Positions 30,530 to 38,264 of a DNA stretch of 64,000 nucleotides are shown one piece after another. How positions within the stretch are numbered: position 1 is the first letter of the stretch; each line of letters begins with the position of its first letter. The notes under the pieces were generated by a model. It was not told where the DNA came from. It saw nothing but the letters and a program-made list of their open reading frames with translations, and ran no database searches. A program made the translations under genes and the position numbers. Source of the DNA: Vibrio sp. 10N.286.49.B3 (lineage in GTDB: Bacteria > Pseudomonadota > Gammaproteobacteria > Enterobacterales > Vibrionaceae); the NCBI RefSeq assembly GCF_002873395.1, contig NZ_MCUV01000046.1:124001-188000 (forward strand). Direction: 5' to 3'.

Positions 30530-30973
30530 ATGGCTCTGATTGAACAACTCAAAGAAGAGCAAAAATTAGCGATGAAAGCCAAGGACAAACCGCGCCTTGG
30601 CACTATTCGTTTAGCCCTTTCAGCAATTAAGCAACGTGAAGTCGACGAACGGATTACTCTGTCTGACGATGACATTTTAGCTGTGCTGGTAAAAATGGTT
30701 AAACAACGTCGCGATTCTGTTGCTCAATATGAATCAGCAAATCGTCAAGATCTTGCTGATGTGGAAAAAGTAGAAATTGCCGTACTTGAAGGCTTTATGC
30801 CTCAACCACTGACGGATGAAGAAGTAAATGCGCTTGTTGAAAGTGCAATTGCAGAATCAACCCCAGCGGGCATGCAAGACATGGGTAAAGTGATGGCTAT
30901 CTTGAAACCACAAATTCAAGGGCGTGCAGATATGGGTAAAGTAAGTGGTTTAGTTCGCTCTAAACTGGCTTAA
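30530..30973 (+). CDS. GatB/YqeY-domain protein
   Basis: A 147-residue cytoplasmic helical protein. The YqeY family pattern is clear: MALIEQLKEEQKLAMKAKDK, then RLGTIRLALSAIKQREVD, and the C-terminal GADM-like GRADMGKVSGLVRSKL. This domain also forms the tail of GatB, where it contacts tRNA; the role of stand-alone YqeY proteins is not settled. It starts 25 bases after rpsU with TAAGGA as its Shine-Dalgarno, so it should be translated with S21. A hairpin follows it, ahead of dnaG. E. coli has no gene at this spot. Confidence 0.92.
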   Translation: MALIEQLKEEQKLAMKAKDKPRLGTIRLALSAIKQREVDERITLSDDDILAVLVKMVKQRRDSVAQYESANRQDLADVEKVEIAVLEGFMPQPLTDEEVNALVESAIAESTPAGMQDMGKVMAILKPQIQGRADMGKVSGLVRSKLA

Positions 30974-30993
30974 TTTCCCAGCATTATATTACA

Positions 30994-31028
30994 ACAAGCC
31001 GTGCTATCCTTTGGAATGCACGGCTTGT
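30994..31028 (+). terminator. Hairpin between yqeY-like gene and dnaG, probable partial terminator
   Basis: The 11-bp perfect stem ACAAGCCGTGC / GCACGGCTTGT encloses 13 bases and is followed by only a short T-run (TTGTATC). It occupies the same place as the attenuating terminator between rpsU and dnaG in E. coli, where it reduces primase relative to S21. The weak T-run fits partial read-through. Confidence 0.7.
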
Positions 31029-31157
31029 TTGTATCTTCTCTCTTAGTATTTTCTGAAGTAACATCTTTATCTCTAAATGTGCATCGTAATTCTTTGATTG
31101 CTTTATGCGCGTACCTTTAGACATAATGATTGAGCTTTCACTTTTAGTTTAGGTTTT

Positions 31158-32915
31158 ATGTCCGGACATATCCCCCGCAGTTTCATTGATGACCTTCTTG
31201 CTCGTCTCGATATCGTAGACATCATTGACGCACGCGTAAAACTAAAGAAAAAAGGCAAAAACTACGGCGCTTGCTGCCCTTTCCATAACGAAAAAACACC
31301 CTCATTTAGCGTTAGCCAAGAAAAACAGTTTTATCACTGCTTCGGCTGTGGCGTACACGGTAACTCCATTGATTTCATGATGGAATTTGAACGACTTGAG
31401 TTTGTTGAAGCGATTGAAGAGCTCGCCTCGTTTGTTGGTTTGGATGTCCCAAGAGAACAACGTAGTGGCGCACTCGTTTCAGAGCCTCGCGCCAATGCTG
31501 AACAAAAGCGCAATCTATACGATTTAATGACCAGTATTGGCCAGTTTTATCGCTCTCAACTAAAGTTATCTGCTAGCAAACCGGCGATCGAATACCTAAA
31601 GAATCGTGGTTTGTCTGGTGAAGTGGTGCAAAAGTTTGGTATCGGCTACGTCTCTGATGAATGGGATGGCGTACGTAAGAACTTTGGCCAACAAAAAGAA
31701 GCACAAGACATGCTCGTCACTGGCGGTATGTTGATTGAAAACGATAAAGGCCACTGCTACGACCGCTTTCGTGGTCGAATCATGTTCCCTATTCGTGATC
31801 GACGTGGTCGCATTATCGGCTTTGGTGGTCGAGTATTAGGTGATGGTACACCGAAATACCTCAACTCACCGGAAACCCCAATTTTCCATAAAGGCAAAGA
31901 GTTATATGCCCTTTATGAAGTACTACAAGCCTATCGTGAACCACCACAAATATTAGTCGTTGAAGGCTATATGGATGTTGTGGCTTTAGCGCAGTTCGGT
32001 GTTGATTACTCTGTTGCGTCATTGGGTACTTCCACAACGGGTGACCACTTACAGACATTATTCCGTCAAACCAGTACGGTAGTCTGTTGTTACGATGGTG
32101 ACCGAGCTGGTCGAGAAGCGGCTTGGCGTGCCATGGAAAACGCACTGCCTTACTTAAATGATGGTCGGCAACTCAAATTCATGTTCTTACCTGATGGTGA
32201 AGATCCCGATTCGTATATTCGCCAACATGGTAAAGAAGAGTTTGAGCGCCAAGTAAAAGCTGCAACGCCTTTATCTGAGTTCATGTTTTCCTCATTGATG
32301 CAGCAAGTTGATGCGAGCAGCAAAGAGGGACTGGCTAAACTCAGCACCCTTGCTGTGCCATTAATTGAAAAAGTATCGGGCGACACATTACGTCTATACT
32401 TAAGGGAATTACTGGGTCGTCGACTTGGATTGGTTGACGAAAGACAGTTACAACAGCTGATAGCAAAACAAAGTTCAGCTCAAAACAAACCACCCGCGCA
32501 GCAAGGGATAAAACGAACCCCAATGCGTGAAGTAATTGCTTTGCTTATTCAAAATCCAAGCTATGCTCAATTAGTACCAGATATGTCAAGCGTACAAGAT
32601 CTCGCGATACTTGGATTAAATTTATTCATTGAAGTGCTTGATAATTGTAGGGCTCACCCCCATATCAACACTGGTCAATTGCTTGAGCATTGGCGCGATA
32701 ATAAAAATGAGGCACTACTGTCTCGTCTTGCAGGTTGGGAAATACCACTTGTTGAAGACAATCAAGAAGATATTTTTTTAGACTCATTGGACAATATCTT
32801 TGCCCAGTGCGTAGAAAAACAAATTGAAAACCTGCAGGCCAAAGCAAGAAGTAGCGGTTTATCAGCCGAAGAAAAAAGGGAGCTGCTAGCGTTAATGCTA
32901 GATTTGAAAGCGTAA
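31158..32915 (+). CDS. dnaG: DNA primase
   Basis: DnaG makes RNA primers at replication forks. The product is 585 residues (E. coli 581). The CHC2 zinc finger has Cys40, His43, Cys61 and Cys64, the same numbers as in E. coli. The TOPRIM core contains VVEGYMDVV and the metal-binding YDGDRAGREAA. A C-terminal DnaB-binding domain follows (~440-585). The start MSGHIPRSFIDDLLARLD is standard, though its Shine-Dalgarno (TAGG) is weak, which suits the low level of primase needed. The operon continues into rpoD 98 bases on. Confidence 0.97.
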   Translation: MSGHIPRSFIDDLLARLDIVDIIDARVKLKKKGKNYGACCPFHNEKTPSFSVSQEKQFYHCFGCGVHGNSIDFMMEFERLEFVEAIEELASFVGLDVPREQRSGALVSEPRANAEQKRNLYDLMTSIGQFYRSQLKLSASKPAIEYLKNRGLSGEVVQKFGIGYVSDEWDGVRKNFGQQKEAQDMLVTGGMLIENDKGHCYDRFRGRIMFPIRDRRGRIIGFGGRVLGDGTPKYLNSPETPIFHKGKELYALYEVLQAYREPPQILVVEGYMDVVALAQFGVDYSVASLGTSTTGDHLQTLFRQTSTVVCCYDGDRAGREAAWRAMENALPYLNDGRQLKFMFLPDGEDPDSYIRQHGKEEFERQVKAATPLSEFMFSSLMQQVDASSKEGLAKLSTLAVPLIEKVSGDTLRLYLRELLGRRLGLVDERQLQQLIAKQSSAQNKPPAQQGIKRTPMREVIALLIQNPSYAQLVPDMSSVQDLAILGLNLFIEVLDNCRAHPHINTGQLLEHWRDNKNEALLSRLAGWEIPLVEDNQEDIFLDSLDNIFAQCVEKQIENLQAKARSSGLSAEEKRELLALMLDLKA

Positions 32916-33013
32916 CCCTATTGGTTAGTCAGCAATAAATAAAATTTGTTATTACTAGTAGTTTGTATGTTGCAAACTGATTCCTTAACCAGACTTGAAG
33001 TTGGATATCGTCT

Positions 33014-34858
33014 ATGGATCAAAATCCGCAGTCACAGCTAAAATCACTTGTTATTAAAGGCAAAGAGCAAGGCTATCTGACCTATGCCGAAGTAAATGAT
33101 CACCTACCAGAAGAAATCGTCGATTCAGAACAGGTAGAAGACATTATTCAAATGATTAACGACATGGGCATCAAGGTTGTAGAAACAGCCCCTGATGCTG
33201 ATGATCTTGCCCTTAATGATGATGATGCGATCACTGATGAAGATGCTGCAGAAGCTGCGGCAGCTGCACTATCAAGTGTTGAAAGCGAAATCGGACGTAC
33301 GACTGACCCAGTGCGCATGTATATGCGTGAAATGGGTACTGTAGAGCTATTGACTCGTGAAGGCGAGATCGACATTGCAAAACGTATTGAAGATGGTATT
33401 AACCAAGTTCAATCATCGGTTGCTGAATACCCAGGTACTATCCCTTACGTTCTTGAGCAGTTTGATAAAGTTCTTGCTGAAGAGTTACGTCTAACCGATA
33501 TCATCTCTGGCTTTGTTGACCCTAACGATGACGGTACTACGGCACCAACAGCAACGCACATCGGTTCAGAGCTAACAGAAAGTGATCTTGATGATGAAGA
33601 CGCTGAAGATGCTGAAGATGACGACGAAGAGGAAGAGGAAGATACAGGTATCGATCCTGAGCTTGCTCTTGAGAAGTTCACAGCACTACGTAACGCTTAT
33701 CAAGATCGTCAACTAGCGATCAACGAACACGGTAATAGCCACAAAGCGACGGCAAAAGCGACAGAACTTATGCAGGAAGTATTCCGCGAGTTCCGCCTAA
33801 CACCGAAGCAATTTGATTACCTAGTAACGGAATTACGTACTTCAATGGACCGCGTTCGTACTCAAGAGCGTTTGATTATTCGTCAAACCGTTGAATACGG
33901 CAAAATGCCTAAGAAATCTTTCGTTGCCCTATTTACTGGTAACGAATCAACAGAAGCATGGCTAGATGAAGTTCTCGCATCGGGCAAGCCTTACGCTGAA
34001 AAAGTAAAACGTAGCGAAGAAGATATTCGCCGTTCTATTCAAAAGCTAAGCATGATCGAAAAAGAGACGTCTCTTACGGTTCAAGAAATTAAAGACATCA
34101 GCCGTCGCATGTCTATCGGTGAAGCGAAAGCTCGTCGTGCGAAGAAAGAGATGGTTGAAGCGAACTTACGTCTGGTTATTTCAATCGCGAAAAAATACAC
34201 CAACCGTGGTCTACAATTCCTGGATCTAATCCAAGAAGGTAACATCGGTCTGATGAAAGCGGTTGATAAGTTTGAATACCGTCGTGGTTACAAGTTCTCA
34301 ACTTACGCTACATGGTGGATCCGTCAAGCAATCACTCGTTCGATTGCCGACCAAGCACGTACGATTCGTATCCCTGTGCACATGATTGAGACGATCAACA
34401 AGCTAAACCGTATCTCTCGTCAAATGCTACAAGAGATGGGTCGTGAGCCGTTACCAGAAGAACTTGCTGAGCGCATGCAAATGCCTGAAGACAAGATCCG
34501 TAAAGTATTGAAGATTGCTAAAGAGCCAATCTCAATGGAAACGCCAATTGGTGATGATGAAGATTCGCACCTAGGTGATTTCATTGAAGATACGACGTTA
34601 GAACTGCCACTAGACTCAGCAACAGCAACGAGCCTACGTGGTGCAACAAAAGACGTGCTTGCTGGTCTTACGCCACGTGAAGCAAAAGTTCTACGTATGC
34701 GCTTTGGTATCGACATGAACACTGACCACACTCTTGAAGAAGTGGGCAAACAATTTGACGTAACACGTGAACGTATTCGTCAAATTGAAGCAAAAGCACT
34801 ACGCAAACTGCGTCACCCAAGCCGTTCAGAAACACTGCGCAGCTTCTTAGACGAATAA
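33014..34858 (+). CDS. rpoD: RNA polymerase primary sigma factor (sigma-70)
   Basis: The housekeeping sigma factor, 614 residues (E. coli 613). Region 1.1 (~1-80), region 1.2 around [18 protein letters not shown], a non-conserved insert (~130-370), region 2 ([20 protein letters not shown] to [20 protein letters not shown]), region 3, and region 4 with the -35-binding helix-turn-helix [20 protein letters not shown] are all intact. The insert holds a strongly acidic run at ~193-215 (Asp/Glu only apart from Ala), at about the place where E. coli also has an acidic stretch. A terminator ends the operon. Confidence 0.98.
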   Translation: MDQNPQSQLKSLVIKGKEQGYLTYAEVNDHLPEEIVDSEQVEDIIQMINDMGIKVVETAPDADDLALNDDDAITDEDAAEAAAAALSSVESEIGRTTDPVRMYMREMGTVELLTREGEIDIAKRIEDGINQVQSSVAEYPGTIPYVLEQFDKVLAEELRLTDIISGFVDPNDDGTTAPTATHIGSELTESDLDDEDAEDAEDDDEEEEEDTGIDPELALEKFTALRNAYQDRQLAINEHGNSHKATAKATELMQEVFREFRLTPKQFDYLVTELRTSMDRVRTQERLIIRQTVEYGKMPKKSFVALFTGNESTEAWLDEVLASGKPYAEKVKRSEEDIRRSIQKLSMIEKETSLTVQEIKDISRRMSIGEAKARRAKKEMVEANLRLVISIAKKYTNRGLQFLDLIQEGNIGLMKAVDKFEYRRGYKFSTYATWWIRQAITRSIADQARTIRIPVHMIETINKLNRISRQMLQEMGREPLPEELAERMQMPEDKIRKVLKIAKEPISMETPIGDDEDSHLGDFIEDTTLELPLDSATATSLRGATKDVLAGLTPREAKVLRMRFGIDMNTDHTLEEVGKQFDVTRERIRQIEAKALRKLRHPSRSETLRSFLDE

Positions 34859-34886
34859 GCAATAGGTTGCTTTTTAAGCATTAAAT

Positions 34887-34917
34887 AAAAAAGGTGGGCG
34901 CTAGCTCACCTTTTTTT
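34887..34917 (+). terminator. rpoD operon terminator
   Basis: The stem AGGTGGGC / GCTCACCT (one G-U pair) with a GCTA loop sits between an A-run and seven T. Confidence 0.9.
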
Positions 34918-34971
34918 ATATTCAATGGTTTAAGTGGATAAAAACTAAGCGCAATTGACCTATATACCCCC

Positions 34972-35000
34972 TAGACAGGCACGAATGCATACCCTATAAT
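34972..35000 (+). promoter_or_regulatory. tRNA-Ile promoter
   Basis: TAGACA (34972-34977), 17 bases, then a perfect TATAAT (34995-35000). It ends 13 bases before the tRNA, giving a very short 5' leader. An earlier TTGACC at 34955 is too far (34 bases) from the -10 to pair with it. Confidence 0.75.
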
Positions 35001-35013
35001 CACTCACCTAAAC

Positions 35014-35090
35014 GGCCCCTTAGCTCAGTTGGTTAGAGCGCACGACTCATAATCGTTCGGTCCGCGGTTCAAGTCCGCGAGGGGCCACCA
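35014..35090 (+). tRNA. ileX: tRNA-Ile2 (CAU anticodon, lysidine-modified)
   Basis: A 77-base cloverleaf with acceptor stem GGCCCCT / AGGGGCC, D-arm TTAGCTCAGTTGGTTAGAGC, anticodon loop CTCATAA with CAT at 35048-35050, T-arm CGCGG-TTCAAGT-CCGCG and an encoded CCA end. The acceptor stem and arms resemble E. coli ileX, not the elongator Met tRNA, and ileX also lies shortly after rpoD in E. coli. TilS would change C34 to lysidine so it reads AUA. The top of the anticodon stem has a C-U mismatch (27-43). Confidence 0.93.
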
Positions 35091-35096
35091 AATTAG

Positions 35097-35130
35097 AAAA
35101 GCCAGAACTGCTTATGTCGTTCTGGCTTTT
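35097..35130 (+). terminator. tRNA-Ile terminator
   Basis: The 12-bp stem AAAAGCCAGAAC / GTTCTGGCTTTT encloses 10 bases and ends in five T, starting 6 bases after the tRNA. Confidence 0.9.
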
Positions 35131-35307
35131 TGCTTTCTGGTCAGCCATGCCTCCTCCTTCTCAAGCTCGGTTCCATCAATCCCCACTTGCTTACTTTTGC
35201 TAAACTCACCAGGAAAGTATATTCTGCTACTTATTAGGTACTAAAAATGCTTTTTATCACACGAGTAAAAGCGTAGTGCATCACCACTTAACATTAAGGA
35301 TATTACT

Positions 35308-35778
35308 GTGAAGAAGATGGATGCCCCTATTGATATGCAAAATGGTGCGAAATTTAAAACCAATAAACATGGTTATGTTAGCGTGGTTGATTATTACAAC
35401 TGTCATACTGTTATTGTGGCATTTGAAAACACTGGTAATGTCCGAGCCATCAGCGCGGCCAAACTACGCAGTGGACAACTTACTGACCGCTCCATACCAC
35501 CGGAATCAATCATGGTTGGTGAGCAGTTCCAATCGGCCAAGCATGGACTTCTGACTATCACACATGTTGAATCTGATAACATTGTCGTTCTCACTACCAA
35601 AGACGGTGAAGAACTAAGAATGCTCCTACCTGCCGTACAAAAAATGAAAGATAGACTCGAGCAACTTGAAAGTCCGAAGAAGAAGCAAAAAAAAGCACTT
35701 TCATTAAGCGAGCTGACTAAAAGAAGTAAAAAAAACCATACAGTATTTGAAAAAGTATTTACCGATTACGGCCAATAA
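35308..35778 (+). CDS. Small protein with two beta-rich repeats of phage type, function unknown
   Basis: A 156-residue soluble protein with no signal peptide. It carries two related repeats: ~14-62 (GAKFKTNKHGYVSVVDYYN, then FENTGNVRAISAAKLRSGQL) and ~72-110 (GEQFQSAKHGLLTITHVES). The pattern G-x-x-F-x-(S/T)-x-K-H-G-x-(V/L)-(S/T)-(V/I) with a following TG...LRSG resembles repeats I know from tailed-phage and phage-derived hypothetical proteins. The C-terminal third is Lys-rich (SPKKKQKKALS) and could bind nucleic acid. GTG 35308 is preceded by AAGGA at good distance; ATG 35317 is the alternative. It sits 217 bases after a tRNA gene, a usual place for acquired DNA, with no integrase in sight. 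I do not know its function. Confidence 0.75.
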   Translation: MKKMDAPIDMQNGAKFKTNKHGYVSVVDYYNCHTVIVAFENTGNVRAISAAKLRSGQLTDRSIPPESIMVGEQFQSAKHGLLTITHVESDNIVVLTTKDGEELRMLLPAVQKMKDRLEQLESPKKKQKKALSLSELTKRSKKNHTVFEKVFTDYGQ

Positions 35779-36134
35779 TACCCCCACTAAACCGAACCAT
35801 CATTCCTTATACATTGACTTATCTTTTATCACTCCACCATCCGTAGCAAACGATTAACTGATAACCACCAGCAATAGCCGGCTATCATCCTATTTATCCA
35901 GAAAATCAAACCACCAAAACAAACAACCAAGTAGCAACCCCCACGCAACAACTTAACTTATTGATAATTAAAACACCGGAAATAAATTGCCTAAAAACAA
36001 GATCTCCATCACAATCCCATTCTAGGTTTGTGATGGGGATCTTATTAGCTCTTTTAGTATTCCATTATGATTCCCACACAAACTCCTTGTAATGCAATCT
36101 TGCACTTTGATTTATCCAACTGAGAATGAATATT
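35779..36134. other. Gene-free spacer upstream of the PTS operon
   Basis: This 356-base AT-rich stretch has no credible reading frame. Its only clear structure is the long hairpin at 35999-36043. The PTS promoter should lie in the last ~100 bases, but no good -35/-10 pair stands out. Confidence 0.7.
35999..36043. promoter_or_regulatory. Long perfect-type hairpin ahead of the ascorbate-type PTS genes
   Basis: Arms 35999-36014 (AAGATCTCCATCACAA) and 36028-36043 (TTGTGATGGGGATCTT) pair over 16 bp with a single T-G wobble; the loop is 13 bases. On the plus strand no solid T-run follows (ATTAGCTCTTTTA), while on the minus strand TTGTTTTTAG follows. It ends 91 bases before the EIIB start. It may be a terminator, an attenuator or an operator; the sequence does not decide. 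Confidence 0.6.
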
Positions 36135-36404
36135 ATGAAAAAGATTTTAGTCGTATGCGGTAACGGTTTAGGTACTTCATTAATGATGGAGATGGCAGTA
36201 AAAGAAGTCGCAAAAAAAATGAGCTTTGAAGTAGAAGTTGATCATGAAGATCTCTCTTCGGCATCATCAAGCACTGCCGACATTTGGGTTGCAGCTACTG
36301 ATGTCGCTAACCAACTAGAAGCCGCGGGTAAACAAAATATCATTAGCCTGAAAAACATCTTCGACAAAGCATCGATTGAAGAACAACTAAAAGCATTCAT
36401 GTAA
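36135..36404 (+). CDS. PTS ascorbate-type EIIB subunit
   Basis: A phosphocarrier of 89 residues. The phosphorylated cysteine sits in the loop VVCGNGLGTSLM of the Rossmann-like IIB fold, typical of the lactose/ascorbate IIB group (UlaB, SgcB). ATG 36126 is in frame, but GAGA abuts it; ATG 36135 has GAGA 9 bases upstream and gives the usual start MKKILVVCG. It is the first gene of an EIIB-EIIC-EIIA set, with EIIC following after 11 bases. Confidence 0.9.
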   Translation: MKKILVVCGNGLGTSLMMEMAVKEVAKKMSFEVEVDHEDLSSASSSTADIWVAATDVANQLEAAGKQNIISLKNIFDKASIEEQLKAFM

Positions 36405-36415
36405 GGTTAATGACA

Positions 36416-37672
36416 ATGGCAAACTTTTTTGAATTCATGCTTGGCTTGCTAAAAGAGCCTGCAATTATGGTCGGACTGATTGCATTTATCGGTCTTGTTG
36501 CACAAAAATCGGATGTATCGACTATTTTGAAAGGTACGATCAAAACCGTAATGGGATTCTTAATTCTTGGTTTTGGTGCTGGCGCTCTTATTGGTGCATT
36601 AAACAACTTTTCAACCGTCTTTACAGAAGCATTTGGTGTAAGCGGTGTTATTCCAAATAACGAAGCTGTCGTTGCATTAGCACAAGAAGCTTTCGGTTAT
36701 GAGATGGCACTTATCATGTTCTTCTCATTCATTGTAAATATTGTTTTAGCGCGTGTTACACCGTTGAAATACATATTCCTGACTGGTCACCACACCATGT
36801 TCATGTCGATGCTTGTCGCGGTGATTTTATCATCGGCAGGGATCCAAGGCACGATGATGGTCGCTATTGGTTCAATCATCGTTGGTTCTCTGATGGTTAT
36901 CATGCCGGCACTAGGTCAAAAATACACTGAAAAAGTAATGGGTACCGATCAGCTTGCCATTGGTCACTTTTCTACCTTATCGTATGTTATTTCTGGCTTT
37001 ATTGGCAGTAAATTTGGCGACACATCAAAAACAACCGAAGACATCAATGTGCCAAAAAGCTTGATGTTCTTACGAGATACTCCAGTCGCTGTTGCAACCA
37101 CGATGTGTGTGTTCTTCATGTTCTCATCTATCATTGCTGGCGGTGCATTTGTTGAAACCATTTCTGGTGGTCAAAACTGGATTGTCTTCACCTTCATGCA
37201 ATCACTTGTGTTTGCCGGTGGTGTATACATCGTCCTACAAGGTGTGAAGATGCTGATTGCTGAAATCGTTCCTGCATTTAAAGGCATTTCAGATAAATTA
37301 GTTCCCGGTGCAAAACCAGCACTAGACTGCCCGATGGTCTTCCCTGTTGCACCTAATGCGGTTCTAATTGGCTTCTTATCTTCATTCTCAGCTGGCTTAC
37401 TGGTTATGGGTCTGCAAGGCGTAATGGGCTGGACAATCATTGTTGCTGGCGTTGTACCACACTTCTTCGTTGGTGGTGCTGCTGGTGTTTATGGTAATGC
37501 GACAGGCGGCTTGCGCGGTGCGATCTTAGGATCATTTACGCAAGGTGTATGTATCTCAATTATCCCAATGCTACTACTTCCTGTTCTAGGCAGTATCGGT
37601 CTGGAAGCAACCACGTTCTCTGACCTTGATTTTGGTGTTGTTGGTCTTATTCTTGGATGGATTGTTTCATGA
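36416..37672 (+). CDS. PTS ascorbate-type EIIC permease (UlaA family)
   Basis: An inner-membrane sugar permease of 418 residues with about eleven hydrophobic segments, of the UlaA/SgaT (TC 4.A.7) type. It opens FEFMLGLLKEPAIMVGLIAF and has the conserved GHHTMFMSML and GHFSTLSYVISG segments. ATG 36410 is also possible; AAGG is better spaced from ATG 36416. The substrate cannot be read: the family includes L-ascorbate, but no ula catabolic gene is nearby. Its stop overlaps the EIIA start (ATGA). Confidence 0.9.
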   Translation: MANFFEFMLGLLKEPAIMVGLIAFIGLVAQKSDVSTILKGTIKTVMGFLILGFGAGALIGALNNFSTVFTEAFGVSGVIPNNEAVVALAQEAFGYEMALIMFFSFIVNIVLARVTPLKYIFLTGHHTMFMSMLVAVILSSAGIQGTMMVAIGSIIVGSLMVIMPALGQKYTEKVMGTDQLAIGHFSTLSYVISGFIGSKFGDTSKTTEDINVPKSLMFLRDTPVAVATTMCVFFMFSSIIAGGAFVETISGGQNWIVFTFMQSLVFAGGVYIVLQGVKMLIAEIVPAFKGISDKLVPGAKPALDCPMVFPVAPNAVLIGFLSSFSAGLLVMGLQGVMGWTIIVAGVVPHFFVGGAAGVYGNATGGLRGAILGSFTQGVCISIIPMLLLPVLGSIGLEATTFSDLDFGVVGLILGWIVS

Positions 37673-38118
37673 GTTTATTTAATTTAATTGGTAATGACGG
37701 CATTGTTATTACTCACGAGAAAAACCTAAGTGTTGATGCAGCACTTGAACTGACATGCTCAACGTTATTAGCGTCAGGCAAAGTCAAACCTAGCTACCTA
37801 GTTGCTATCAAAGAGAAGCATCAAGAGATTGGCGCTTACTATGTATTAGCACCAAAGATTGCGATGCCTCACGCTCGCCCTGAAGATGGTGTCAATGAAG
37901 CAGCACTACAAGTAACTGTCTTTAAAAATGGCGTTGATTTAGAGTCAGAAGATAATGGTGATGTCTTTATTTCGATTACTTTAGCAGCAATGGATTCTGA
38001 CAGTCACATTAATACGATTATGGCACTATCTGAATTATTCCAAAATGATGATGACATCGACCGTATCATCGCGGCAGAATCAGTAGCAGAAATCGCTGAG
38101 ATCTTAAAGCAATACTAA
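37669..38118 (+). CDS. PTS EIIA subunit, fructose/mannitol fold (UlaC-like)
   Basis: A 149-residue phosphocarrier of the PTS_EIIA_2 fold. The phosphorylated histidine is in IAMPHARPEDGVNEAAL. The start overlaps the EIIC stop (ATGA at 37669), so translation is coupled; an in-frame ATG at 37657 is less likely. It takes phosphate from HPr and passes it to the EIIB at 36135. The operon ends with a strong terminator, so no catabolic enzyme is cotranscribed. Confidence 0.9.
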   Translation: MSLFNLIGNDGIVITHEKNLSVDAALELTCSTLLASGKVKPSYLVAIKEKHQEIGAYYVLAPKIAMPHARPEDGVNEAALQVTVFKNGVDLESEDNGDVFISITLAAMDSDSHINTIMALSELFQNDDDIDRIIAAESVAEIAEILKQY

Positions 38119-38134
38119 TTGCCTTTAAGTTATT

Positions 38135-38174
38135 AAAAAGGCCTCAACTTGGTCACTCAAGTTGAGGCCTTTTT
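38135..38174 (+). terminator. PTS operon terminator
   Basis: The 17-bp perfect stem AAAAAGGCCTCAACTTG / CAAGTTGAGGCCTTTTT has a 6-base loop; a very strong intrinsic terminator. Confidence 0.93.
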
Positions 38175-38264
38175 ATTGCCTAAGTATCACCCTCGGTCTA
38201 TCTTTATAACCAATAACACCTTTCTATTTAGCTGAGATTATCTTCTCATTCGTAAGGAAAAAAC

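Noticed and set aside
33580..33660. Acidic low-complexity run in rpoD as a frameshift or insertion
   Set aside because: The frame is continuous, total length is 614 residues as usual, and an acidic stretch is normal in the non-conserved region of sigma-70.
34420..34749. 109-codon minus-strand frame in rpoD
   Set aside because: Antisense shadow of sigma regions 3-4, Ser/Arg-rich as expected for a complementary frame.
34955..34960. TTGACC as the -35 of the tRNA-Ile promoter
   Set aside because: 34 bases from the TATAAT; TAGACA at 34972 gives the correct 17-base spacing.
35014..35090. Elongator tRNA-Met (CAU anticodon)
   Set aside because: The acceptor stem and arms match the Ile2 (lysidine) tRNA, and the location after rpoD is that of E. 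coli ileX.
35779..36134. CRISPR array or hidden small gene in the long spacer
   Set aside because: No repeated units and no frame with a ribosome site; only the single hairpin at 35999-36043 stands out.
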